In this document: piece by piece, positions 1 through 6,489 of the stretch
Layout: each line of letters starts with the position of its first letter
Numbering within the stretch: the stretch's first letter is position 1
Source of the DNA: Rhodococcus_D sp039923155
GTDB taxonomy: Bacteria; Actinomycetota; Actinomycetes; Mycobacteriales; Mycobacteriaceae
DNA length: 7,561 nucleotides
Assembly (NCBI GenBank): GCA_039923155.1
Contig: JBDTDI010000248.1
Location: 1-7,561 of the forward strand
Reading direction: 5' to 3'
The notes under the pieces: model-generated
What the model saw: only the letters and a program-made list of their open reading frames with translations
What the model was told of the DNA's origin: nothing
Databases searched by the model: none
Translations under genes and position numbers: made by a program

Positions 1-1403
1 GTGACGTCCCCAGCGCCCATCGTCACCACCAGGTCACCCGCCCGGGCCAGCGCTGCCACCCGGGCGGGGGCCGCCGCCAGGGAAGGCTCGAAGCGCACGC
101 TCACGGCCGGGTCGGCCGCCCTCACCGCATCCACCACCAGCGCGCCCGATACCCCGGCCTCGGGCTGCTCGCGGGCGGCGTAGACGTCGAGCACCACCAC
201 CTCGTCGGCGAGAGCGAGCGCAGCACCGAACTCCGCGGCGAACATCCGGGTCCGGGAGTAGAGGTGCGGCTGGAACACGACCACCACCCGCCCACCGACA
301 GCGACGTCACGGGCCGCGAGCAGGTTCGCCCGTACTTCGGTCGGGTGGTGGGCGTAGTCGTCGTAGACCCGCACCCCGCCGGCCTGACCGGTGAGCTGAA
401 AACGCCGGTGCACGCCGGCGAAGCTGGCCAGACCCTCCAGCAGCGCCTCCCGTGGCAGGCCGGGACCGGCCTGCTCGGCCGCCAACAGGGCCCCGAGGGC
501 GTTGAGGGCCATGTGCTCCCCGGACACGGCCAGGCGCAGCGTGCGGCGCTGGGCCTCGTCCGCCAGCTGCACCTCGCACACCGCAGCTCCGGCGACCGGG
601 ACCCAGCTCAGCAGCCGGGCGGTCGTGCCGGGCGCGCGGCCGTAGCGCAGCACACGGACCCCGGCCTGCTCGGCACGCTCGGCCAGCGCGGCCGATCCCG
701 GATCGTCCGCGCAGGCCACGAGCACTCCACCCGGGGTGATCCGTTCCACGAACGCGTCGAACACCTCGGTGTAGGCGGCCACCGAGCCGAAGAAGTCCAG
801 GTGGTCGGCGTCGACGTTGGTGACCACGACCACGTCGGGGGTGTAGCGCAGCAGCGAGCCGTCGCTCTCGTCGGCCTCGGCCACGAACACGCTGCTGGTG
901 CCGTGGTGGGCGTTGGTGCCGGCCTCGTTGAGCTCGCCCCCGATGGCGAAGGAGGGGTCGAGCCCGGCCCGCTGCAGGGCGACGACCAGCATCGAGGTGC
1001 TGGAGGTCTTGCCGTGCGTGCCGGCCACCAGCAGGCCGCGCCGGCCGAGCATCAGGGTGGCGAGCACGGCCGGTCGGGTCGTGACCTCGATGCCCCGCCG
1101 CCGCGCCTCCACCAGCTCCGGGTTGGTGTCAGGAATGGCGCTGACCGTGGTGATGACGGTCGTCGGCCCGCCGGACAGCTGGTCCAGGGCCTGCGGGCTG
1201 TGTCCCACCACGATGTGCGCGCCCCGGGCCCGCAGGGCCAGCACGCCTCGGGAGGACTTGGCGTCGGAGCCGGAGACCTGGCCGCCGCGGTCGAGCAGGA
1301 TCCGGGCGATCCCGCTCATGCCGGCGCCGCCGATGCCCACCATGTGCACCCGGGCCAGCTCCGGCGGCAGATCGGTCGAGGGGGGCACCGCGTGATTGTT
1401 CAC
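1..1403 (-). CDS. murC: UDP-MurNAc:L-alanine ligase MurC, 3' partial
   Basis: MurC is the cytoplasmic ATP-dependent ligase that attaches L-alanine to UDP-MurNAc, the first stem peptide step. I translated the frame codon by codon from 1403 to the left edge: 467 codons are present with no stop, and the reading ends in TMGAGDV, so only about 15-30 C-terminal residues are missing. Motifs in order are GIGGAGMSG (23-31) at the UDP-binding N-terminus, the ATP loop GTHGKTSSTS (128-137, K132), NAHHG with H166-H167, EADESDGS (176-183), the DADHLDFFG segment with H201, HMALNALGA (from 297), VYDDYAHHPTE (H352-H353) and FQPHLYSRT (377-385). The GTG at 1403 is preferred because it makes a GTGA overlap with murG. 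An in-frame GTG five codons later (1388-1386) also precedes all motifs. Neither start has a recognisable Shine-Dalgarno, so initiation probably depends on ribosomes finishing murG. Confidence 0.98.
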   Translation of the reverse strand, partial: MNNHAVPPSTDLPPELARVHMVGIGGAGMSGIARILLDRGGQVSGSDAKSSRGVLALRARGAHIVVGHSPQALDQLSGGPTTVITTVSAIPDTNPELVEARRRGIEVTTRPAVLATLMLGRRGLLVAGTHGKTSSTSMLVVALQRAGLDPSFAIGGELNEAGTNAHHGTSSVFVAEADESDGSLLRYTPDVVVVTNVDADHLDFFGSVAAYTEVFDAFVERITPGGVLVACADDPGSAALAERAEQAGVRVLRYGRAPGTTARLLSWVPVAGAAVCEVQLADEAQRRTLRLAVSGEHMALNALGALLAAEQAGPGLPREALLEGLASFAGVHRRFQLTGQAGGVRVYDDYAHHPTEVRANLLAARDVAVGGRVVVVFQPHLYSRTRMFAAEFGAALALADEVVVLDVYAAREQPEAGVSGALVVDAVRAADPAVSVRFEPSLAAAPARVAALARAGDLVVTMGAGDV

Positions 1404-2491
1404 GTCGTGGAACCGGCCACGGCGAGCACGATCGCGGCGATGCGGTCGGCGGCGTCGCGGTGCGAGGACCCGGCTCCGCTCGGCGGGCGCGGACCGTCGG
1501 GGGTGATCAGCGCCAGCACCTCGGTCAGCAGCCGGTCGGCGCTCAGCTCGGCGTCGGGGACGAGCACCCCGGCGCCCGCCGCGACCACGGGGCGAGCGTT
1601 GAGCTCCTGCTCGCCGTTGCCGTGCGGGAGGGGGACGAAGACCGCGGGCAGTCCCAGCGCCGAGACCTCCGCGACCGTCATCGCGCCCGCCCGGCACACC
1701 ACCACGTCCGCTGCGGCGTAGGCGAGGTCCATCCGTGACAGGTAGGGCACCGCGACGTAAGGGGGCGCTCCCACCACGAGCGGGACGTCCACGGAGTTGC
1801 GCGGTCCGTGGGCGTGCAGGACCCCGATTCCAGCAGCGCCGAGTGACGCCGCGGCCCCCACCGCGGCCTCGTTCAGGGTCCGCGCGCCCTGCGAACCACC
1901 GACGACGAGCAGCACGGGTGCGTCCGGGTCGAGCCCGAAGTGCGCCCGCGCCCGGACCCGCAGGTCCACGCGGTCGAGGTCGGTGATGCTGGACCGCAGC
2001 GGCATGCCCACCACCTCGGCCCTGGGCAGGCCGGTGCCGTCCACGGCGGTCAGCACCCGCGCCGCAACCCGGGCACCGACCTTGTTCGCCAGCCCGGCCC
2101 GTGCGTTCGCCTCGTGGACCACCACGGGCACGCGCGGTCCGCGGCGGGCGGCGAGGTAGGCGGGCAGGGCCACGTACCCACCGAAGCCGATGACGACGTC
2201 GGCACCCACCGAGTCGAGGACGGCCCGGGTGCGGGCGACCGCCACCCGTACGCGGCCGGGCAGGCGAATCAGGTCCGTCGTGACTCGTCGGGGCAGCGGC
2301 ACCGGCGGGATGAGCTCGAGGGGATAGCCGCGCTCGGGCACGAGCGTCGTCTCGAGACCACGGGCGGTGCCCAGGGCCGTGATTCGGACGGTGCGGTCGG
2401 CGCGCACCAAGGCGTCCGCAACGGCCAGCGCGGGTTCGACGTGGCCCGCAGTGCCCCCGCCGGCCAGCACCACCGACATCGCCTCGCTCAC
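1400..2491 (-). CDS. murG: Lipid II-forming GlcNAc transferase MurG
   Basis: MurG is the peripheral membrane GT-B glycosyltransferase that transfers GlcNAc from UDP-GlcNAc to lipid I, giving lipid II on the inner face of the membrane. The 363-residue product shows both Rossmann halves. The N-terminal half has GGGTAGH (11-17), FGGYVALPAY (103-112) and HEANARAGLAN (126-136). The C-terminal half has GGSQGA (198-203), CRAGAMTVAE (266-275), whose E275 fits the UDP-GlcNAc ribose-binding glutamate, and HGNGEQELNA (290-299). The C-terminus is odd: PDGPRPPSGAGSS (331-343) stands where relatives have an Ala-rich helix, before the conserved HRDAADRIA. The GTG start at 2491 overlaps the ftsW stop as GTGA, with only a weak GGGA at 2499-2502, seven bases upstream. 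An in-frame ATG four codons later (2479-2477) is a real alternative that also keeps every motif. The TGA stop overlaps the murC start. Confidence 0.97.
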   Translation of the reverse strand: MSEAMSVVLAGGGTAGHVEPALAVADALVRADRTVRITALGTARGLETTLVPERGYPLELIPPVPLPRRVTTDLIRLPGRVRVAVARTRAVLDSVGADVVIGFGGYVALPAYLAARRGPRVPVVVHEANARAGLANKVGARVAARVLTAVDGTGLPRAEVVGMPLRSSITDLDRVDLRVRARAHFGLDPDAPVLLVVGGSQGARTLNEAAVGAAASLGAAGIGVLHAHGPRNSVDVPLVVGAPPYVAVPYLSRMDLAYAAADVVVCRAGAMTVAEVSALGLPAVFVPLPHGNGEQELNARPVVAAGAGVLVPDAELSADRLLTEVLALITPDGPRPPSGAGSSHRDAADRIAAIVLAVAGSTT

Positions 2492-3993
2492 CGGCGCGTC
2501 CCGCGGGGCCGGGCCGTGGGTGCCGCGCGGGCCCTGCTCGGTCGCGGATCGCCCCGTCGCGGCGCGGGCGCGGCGCGGCGCGGCGCGGCCGCCCGTGCGG
2601 TGACCGTGCGGTTCGTGGGTGCGTCAGCCGGACGGGTCGTGCTGCGTCCGCCCGTGCCGGGCCGAGCTCCCTCGCGCCCGCCCCCCGTCGCCCGCGGCGG
2701 TGGGACGGCGCCCGGGAGCCGACGCGGCGCCCGACGCGGGAGGTAGGGCGCGGGCGGTGGCAGCCGGAGCAGCCGTGCGAGGCGTCCGTGGTCGCCGCCC
2801 CGCAGGGCTGCGACGGCCGCCGGTTCGTGGCGTGCAGCGTTCGCGAGCAAACCGAACATGAACATGGTCAGCGCGGTCGAGGTCCCACCGGAGGAGATCA
2901 TCGGCAGCTGCAGGCCGGTGACCGGGAGCAGACCGATCACGTAGCCGATGTTGAGGAAGGCCTGACCCACCAGCCAGACCGTGGTGGTCGCCGAGAGCAG
3001 GACGAGGAAGGGGTCCACGGAGCGCAGGGAGATCCGCAGCCCCACCCAGGTCAGCACCCCGAACAGCACCAGGACCATCGCTGCACCCACGAAGCCGAGC
3101 TCCTCGCCGATGATGGCGAAGATGAAGTCGTTGTGGGCGTTGGGCAGGTAGTTCCACTTGGCCCGGCTCTGGCCCAGCCCGACCCCGAACAGCCCGCCGT
3201 CGGCGAGCGAGTAGCGCGACTGCAGCGCCTGGTACCCGGTGGAGGACAGGTCTGCGTTCGGGTGCAGCCAGGACTCGATGCGCGCACTGCGGGGTCCGAC
3301 GGTCAGGCCGAAGACGATGGAGCCGGCCACCACCGTCGCCGCCATGCCGAGGAACCACTTGACGGGCAGGCCGCCGAACCACAGCAGGGCCCCGACGATG
3401 ATGGCCAGGGTCACCGTCGACCCGAGGTCCGGTTCCACCAGGATCAGCACGCCCACCGTGGAGGCCACCGGGAGCAGCGGCGAGAACAGTGCCCGCATCG
3501 CCGACAGGTGCGGCCGCCGCGTCGCCAGCACGCTCGCCCCCCAGACGGCCACCGCGATCTTGGCCGCCTCGGCCGGTTGGAAGGAGAAGCCGTGGAACTT
3601 GAACCAGCCTCGGGTCCCGTTGACCTCGACGCCGACCTCGGGAATCAGCACCACCAGCAGCAGCACGATGGAGACGATCACCGCGGGGGCCGCGAGCCTG
3701 CGCACCACCCGCAGCGGGGTGCGCAGCGCGAGCCCGAACAGCACCGCGCCCAGCAGCACGAAGATCAGCTGCTTCTGGAACAGGCTGAACGGGGAACCCG
3801 CGGCCGCCGCCTCGGCGCTGGACGCGGACAGGACCATGACCAGCCCGATGCCGGTCAGCAGCGCGAAGACGGCCAGCACGAGGTGGAACGAGGTGAGGGG
3901 ACGCGCGAGCCAGCCCCGCAGCCAGGCCGCCGCCCGCTGGGGCGCCGTGGGGGACGCAGTGGGGGTCGTGGTGCGGCTCGCGGTGGGGCTCAC
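2488..3993 (-). CDS. ftsW: Septal peptidoglycan glycosyltransferase FtsW (SEDS family)
   Basis: FtsW is the membrane SEDS glycosyltransferase that polymerises lipid II at the division site together with its partner class B PBP. The 501-residue product has a short Thr/Ala/Pro-rich cytoplasmic N-terminus (1-36), a first membrane helix from about H37, and a hydrophobic core to about residue 385. Diagnostic segments are GTRGWF, QPAE (139-142), GPRSARIESWLHP, LGQSRAKWNYLPNAHNDF with D289 matching the catalytic aspartate of SEDS enzymes, and LPMISSGGTST. After HEP (389-391) comes a 110-residue tail rich in Arg, Pro and Ala, starting with RLLRLPPPAPYLPRR, which resembles the tail I recall from mycobacterial FtsW. 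The GTG start at 3993 gives a GTGA overlap with the murD stop. Upstream the same frame is open for another 381 codons, so the start rests on homology and coupling, not on an upstream stop. RodA is less likely, given the position between murD and murG. Confidence 0.97.
   Translation of the reverse strand: MSPTASRTTTPTASPTAPQRAAAWLRGWLARPLTSFHLVLAVFALLTGIGLVMVLSASSAEAAAAGSPFSLFQKQLIFVLLGAVLFGLALRTPLRVVRRLAAPAVIVSIVLLLVVLIPEVGVEVNGTRGWFKFHGFSFQPAEAAKIAVAVWGASVLATRRPHLSAMRALFSPLLPVASTVGVLILVEPDLGSTVTLAIIVGALLWFGGLPVKWFLGMAATVVAGSIVFGLTVGPRSARIESWLHPNADLSSTGYQALQSRYSLADGGLFGVGLGQSRAKWNYLPNAHNDFIFAIIGEELGFVGAAMVLVLFGVLTWVGLRISLRSVDPFLVLLSATTTVWLVGQAFLNIGYVIGLLPVTGLQLPMISSGGTSTALTMFMFGLLANAARHEPAAVAALRGGDHGRLARLLRLPPPAPYLPRRAPRRLPGAVPPPRATGGGREGARPGTGGRSTTRPADAPTNRTVTARAAAPRRAAPAPRRGDPRPSRARAAPTARPRGTRR
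2560..2589 (-). repeat. CGGCG pentamer run in the ftsW tail
   Basis: On the plus strand the stretch reads CGGCG, CGGGCG, then CGGCG three times and CGGC. It falls inside the Arg/Pro/Ala-rich FtsW tail, at about residues 469-478. The unit is five bases, so gain or loss of one copy would shift the reading frame. Part of the regularity may simply reflect extreme G+C. Confidence 0.75.
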
Positions 3994-5408
3994 GGGGTCC
4001 CCCCCGGAGCCACCAGGGTGCGCACGGCGTCGGCGAAGGCCCGACCCCGGTGCGCGTAGTCGGTGAACTGGTCCATGGACGCGGCCGCCGGGGCCAGCAC
4101 GACGGTGTCTCCGGGACGAGCCAGGTCGACGGCCGCGCCGACCGCGGCCCTCATCACGGCGTCGCCGGCGGCGGGTTGCGTCACCCGAGCATCGTCTCCC
4201 GCGGGCACCTCGACGACGGGGACCTGCGGCGCGTGTCGGGCCAGTGCCTCGACCAGCGACGCGCGGTCGCGGCCCAGCAGGACCACCGCCGACAGCGACG
4301 CGGCCACCGCGGTGACGAGATCGTCGACCCGCGCCCCCTTGAGCAGCCCACCGGCGATCCACACCACCCGTGGGTGCGCCAGCACCGACACCAGCGCGGC
4401 GTGCGGGTTCGTCGCCTTCGAGTCGTCCACCCAGGTGATGCCGCCGGCGGTGGCGACCACGCTCGCGCGGTGCTCCCCCGCAACGTGGGCGCGCAGGCCC
4501 GCGGCGACCGCTGCCGGGCGCACCCCGGCGGCGCGGGCGAGCGCGGCGGCGGCCGCGGCGTCGAGCAGGTTGGCCGGCCCCCCGGGCTGCACGTCCTGGG
4601 CGTTCGCCAGGACGACGGGCTGCGCGGCGAAGGCGCGATCGACAAGGACCCCGTCCCGCCACCCCACCTCGGCCGGACCCGGTTCCCCGAGCCGGAAGGC
4701 GACGCGGCGGGTCTGTCCGGGCACGGGCAGCGCGGCTGCCCCCGGATCGTCGATCCCCACCACCGCCACCGCACCGGTGAGCGCGCGCGCCTTGGCCGCG
4801 GCGTAGGCAACCATGCCGCCGTGCCAGTCGAGGTGGTCCTCGGCCACGTTGAGCACCGCGCCGGCGGCCGGGCGCACCGACGGCGCCCAGTGCAGCTGAA
4901 AGCTGCTGAGCTCGACCGCCAGGTCGGTGAAGCCCGCCGGGTCGGTGAGGGCCTCGAGCACGGTCAGCCCGATGTTTCCGCACGCCACCGCGGACCGGCC
5001 GTCGGCCAGCAGAATCTTCTCGAGCATCGTGGTCGTCGTGGTCTTGCCGTTGGTCCCGGTCACCGCCAGCCACCGCCGACGTGGACCGAAGACCTCCTCG
5101 ACGTCGCAGCGCCAGGCCAGCTCGACGTCGCCCCACACCGGCACCCCGGCGGCGGCGCTGGCCAGCAGCAACGGCGAGCTGGGGGGGAATCCCGGACCGG
5201 TCACCACCAGAGCGGTGCCCGGTGGTGGCTCGCGGAGGTCGTGGGCGGTCGCCGCACCCAGCGCGGCCACCCGGGCCAGCTCCTCGGGGTTGACGTCGGT
5301 CACGGTGAGACGGGCACCCACGCGGGTGAGGGCACGCACGACGGCGTTCCCGCTCACCCGGGCACCCGCGACCAGCACCGAGGTCCCGCCCAGGTCGGCA
5401 ACCCGCAC
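3990..5408 (-). CDS. murD: UDP-MurNAc-L-alanine:D-glutamate ligase MurD
   Basis: MurD is a cytoplasmic ATP-dependent ligase that adds D-glutamate to UDP-MurNAc-L-Ala, the second amino acid step of the stem peptide. It is 472 residues long, within the family range. The N-terminal Rossmann-like domain begins with VLVAGARVSG (about 11-20), which binds the UDP moiety. The ATP loop GTNGKTT is at 118-124 with K122, followed by CGNIG, the segment ELSSFQL, EDHLDWHGG and K206, which fits the carbamylated lysine. The C-terminal domain carries DDSKATNPHA (328-337) with K331, and near the end APAAASMDQF, the counterpart of the SPACASxDQF motif. Its Ala residues in place of Ser and Cys look lineage-typical rather than damaging. 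The GTG start at 5408 is one base beyond the mraY stop and is preceded by a GGGGG run at 5414-5418. The TGA stop overlaps the ftsW start as GTGA. The last codons contain a G7 tract (3999-4005). Confidence 0.98.
   Translation of the reverse strand: MRVADLGGTSVLVAGARVSGNAVVRALTRVGARLTVTDVNPEELARVAALGAATAHDLREPPPGTALVVTGPGFPPSSPLLLASAAAGVPVWGDVELAWRCDVEEVFGPRRRWLAVTGTNGKTTTTTMLEKILLADGRSAVACGNIGLTVLEALTDPAGFTDLAVELSSFQLHWAPSVRPAAGAVLNVAEDHLDWHGGMVAYAAAKARALTGAVAVVGIDDPGAAALPVPGQTRRVAFRLGEPGPAEVGWRDGVLVDRAFAAQPVVLANAQDVQPGGPANLLDAAAAAALARAAGVRPAAVAAGLRAHVAGEHRASVVATAGGITWVDDSKATNPHAALVSVLAHPRVVWIAGGLLKGARVDDLVTAVAASLSAVVLLGRDRASLVEALARHAPQVPVVEVPAGDDARVTQPAAGDAVMRAAVGAAVDLARPGDTVVLAPAAASMDQFTDYAHRGRAFADAVRTLVAPGGTP
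3999..4005 (-). promoter_or_regulatory. G7 tract: probable ftsW ribosome binding site within murD codons
   Basis: Seven consecutive G on the minus strand, followed by A, lie five to six bases before the ftsW GTG start. The tract encodes the Pro-Gly-Gly near the MurD C-terminus and is the only purine-rich sequence at usable distance for ftsW. Confidence 0.5.
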
Positions 5409-5409
5409 C

Positions 5410-6489
5410 TCAGCCCCCGGCCGCGCTGAGCCACTCGCTGTAGAACACGGCGACGCCGAGCGCGCAGGACACCGCGGTCAGCAACCAGAACCTGATGATG
5501 ACGGTGGTCTCGGCCCAGCCGCCGAGCTCGAAGTGGTGGTGGAACGGGGCCATCCGGAACACCCGCCGTCGGCTCGTGCGGAACACGGCGACCTGCACCA
5601 CCACGGACACGGCCTCCATCACGAACAGCGCACCGAGCACGATCAGCAGCAGCTCGGTGCGGGTGACCATGGACAGTCCCGCCAGCATCCCGCCCAGGGC
5701 CAGCGAGCCCGTGTCGCCCATGAAGATCTTCGCCGGTGCCGCGTTCCACCAGAGAAATCCGATGCACCCACCCACGGCCGCGGCGGAGAGCACGGCGAGG
5801 TCGAGCGGGTCGCGCACGGAGTAGCAGCCGGGCGCAACCTTGACCACGCAGTCGTTGCGGTACTGCCAGAAGCTCACCACCACGTAGGACGCCAGCACCA
5901 TGGCCATCGAGCCCGCGGCCAGGCCGTCCAGCCCGTCGGTGAGGTTGACGGCGTTGGACCAGGCGCTGACCAGCAGGTAGCAGAACAGCACGAACCCGAC
6001 GGCGCCGAAGGAGATGGTGGCGACGTCACGGACGAAGGACAGCTGTGACGTCGCGGGGGTGAGCCCGTCGCCGTCGCGGAACTTCAGGGCCAGCACCCCG
6101 AACGCCACTGCGGCGACGAGCTGCCCGACGAGCTTCGCGGTCTTGTTGAGCCCGAGGTTGCGCTGCTTGCGCACCTTGATGATGTCGTCGAGGAACCCGA
6201 CTCCAGCCAGCACGGTGGTGAGGCCGAGCACGAGCATCGCCGACGCCGAGGGACCGTTGGCGCCCAGCAGCATCCCGATCGCGTGCGCGCCGAAGTAGCC
6301 GACCCACAGTGCCAGCACGATGGCGAGGCCACCCATGGTCGGGGTGCCCCGCTTGGACTGGTGACTCGCGGGGCCGTCCTGGCGGATCTCCTGGCCGAAG
6401 CCCTGCCGGGTGAACAACGAGATCAGCACCGGAGTCACCAGGATCGAGGCCAGCAGGCCGATCCCGGACGCGAACAGGATCAGCCTCAC
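5410..6489 (-). CDS. mraY: Phospho-N-acetylmuramoyl-pentapeptide-transferase MraY
   Basis: MraY is the integral membrane enzyme that transfers phospho-MurNAc-pentapeptide from UDP to undecaprenyl phosphate, giving lipid I. It is a known target of nucleoside antibiotics such as tunicamycin and muraymycin. The 359-residue length equals what I recall for the mycobacterial enzyme, and the many hydrophobic stretches fit the family's ten membrane helices. Landmarks are SKRGTPTMGG (45-54), the aspartate pair D101-D102 in FLDDIIKVRKQ, NLTDGLDG with D185 and D188, MGDTGS with D259, and the histidine triad H317-H319 in APFHHHFEL. These are the conserved catalytic, magnesium and nucleoside-binding regions, and all are intact. 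The GTG start at 6489 was chosen because it gives the family length, overlaps the murF stop as GTGA, and has a good Shine-Dalgarno (GAGGTG, 6495-6500) five bases upstream. The frame stays open about 20 codons further upstream, inside murF, but that segment does not look like MraY. The TGA stop lies one base before the murD start. Confidence 0.98.
   Translation of the reverse strand: MRLILFASGIGLLASILVTPVLISLFTRQGFGQEIRQDGPASHQSKRGTPTMGGLAIVLALWVGYFGAHAIGMLLGANGPSASAMLVLGLTTVLAGVGFLDDIIKVRKQRNLGLNKTAKLVGQLVAAVAFGVLALKFRDGDGLTPATSQLSFVRDVATISFGAVGFVLFCYLLVSAWSNAVNLTDGLDGLAAGSMAMVLASYVVVSFWQYRNDCVVKVAPGCYSVRDPLDLAVLSAAAVGGCIGFLWWNAAPAKIFMGDTGSLALGGMLAGLSMVTRTELLLIVLGALFVMEAVSVVVQVAVFRTSRRRVFRMAPFHHHFELGGWAETTVIIRFWLLTAVSCALGVAVFYSEWLSAAGG
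5414..5418 (-). promoter_or_regulatory. Possible Shine-Dalgarno of murD
   Basis: A GGGGG run on the minus strand lies five bases before the murD GTG start, within the last codons of mraY. Spacing is right, but a G run is not a specific match to the anti-Shine-Dalgarno, and such runs are common at this base composition. Confidence 0.4.

Noticed and set aside
264..1721. Plus-strand open frame of 485 codons opposite murC and murG
   Set aside because: It is antisense to two clearly conserved genes. The product is His/Gln/Gly/Arg-rich with no recognisable domain, and it is a typical by-product of very high G+C.
3994..4005. GGGG-A-CCCC as a hairpin over the ftsW ribosome binding site
   Set aside because: The loop would be a single base, which is sterically impossible for a simple hairpin. 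Wider pairing is not evident.
2788..4059. Plus-strand open frame of 423 codons opposite ftsW
   Set aside because: Antisense shadow of a conserved membrane protein gene. Its His/Gln/Glu/Asp-rich composition follows from the complement of hydrophobic codons.
3994..5136. Same-strand upstream extension of the ftsW frame across murD (381 codons without a stop)
   Set aside because: The extension is Arg/Gly/Ala-rich nonsense in an alternate frame of murD. FtsW homology begins only after the GTG at 3993.
4050..6048. Overlapping plus-strand open frames opposite murD and mraY (4050-5429 and 4927-6048)
   Set aside because: Same reasoning: low-complexity translations, no motifs, and the opposite strand holds full-length, motif-complete genes.
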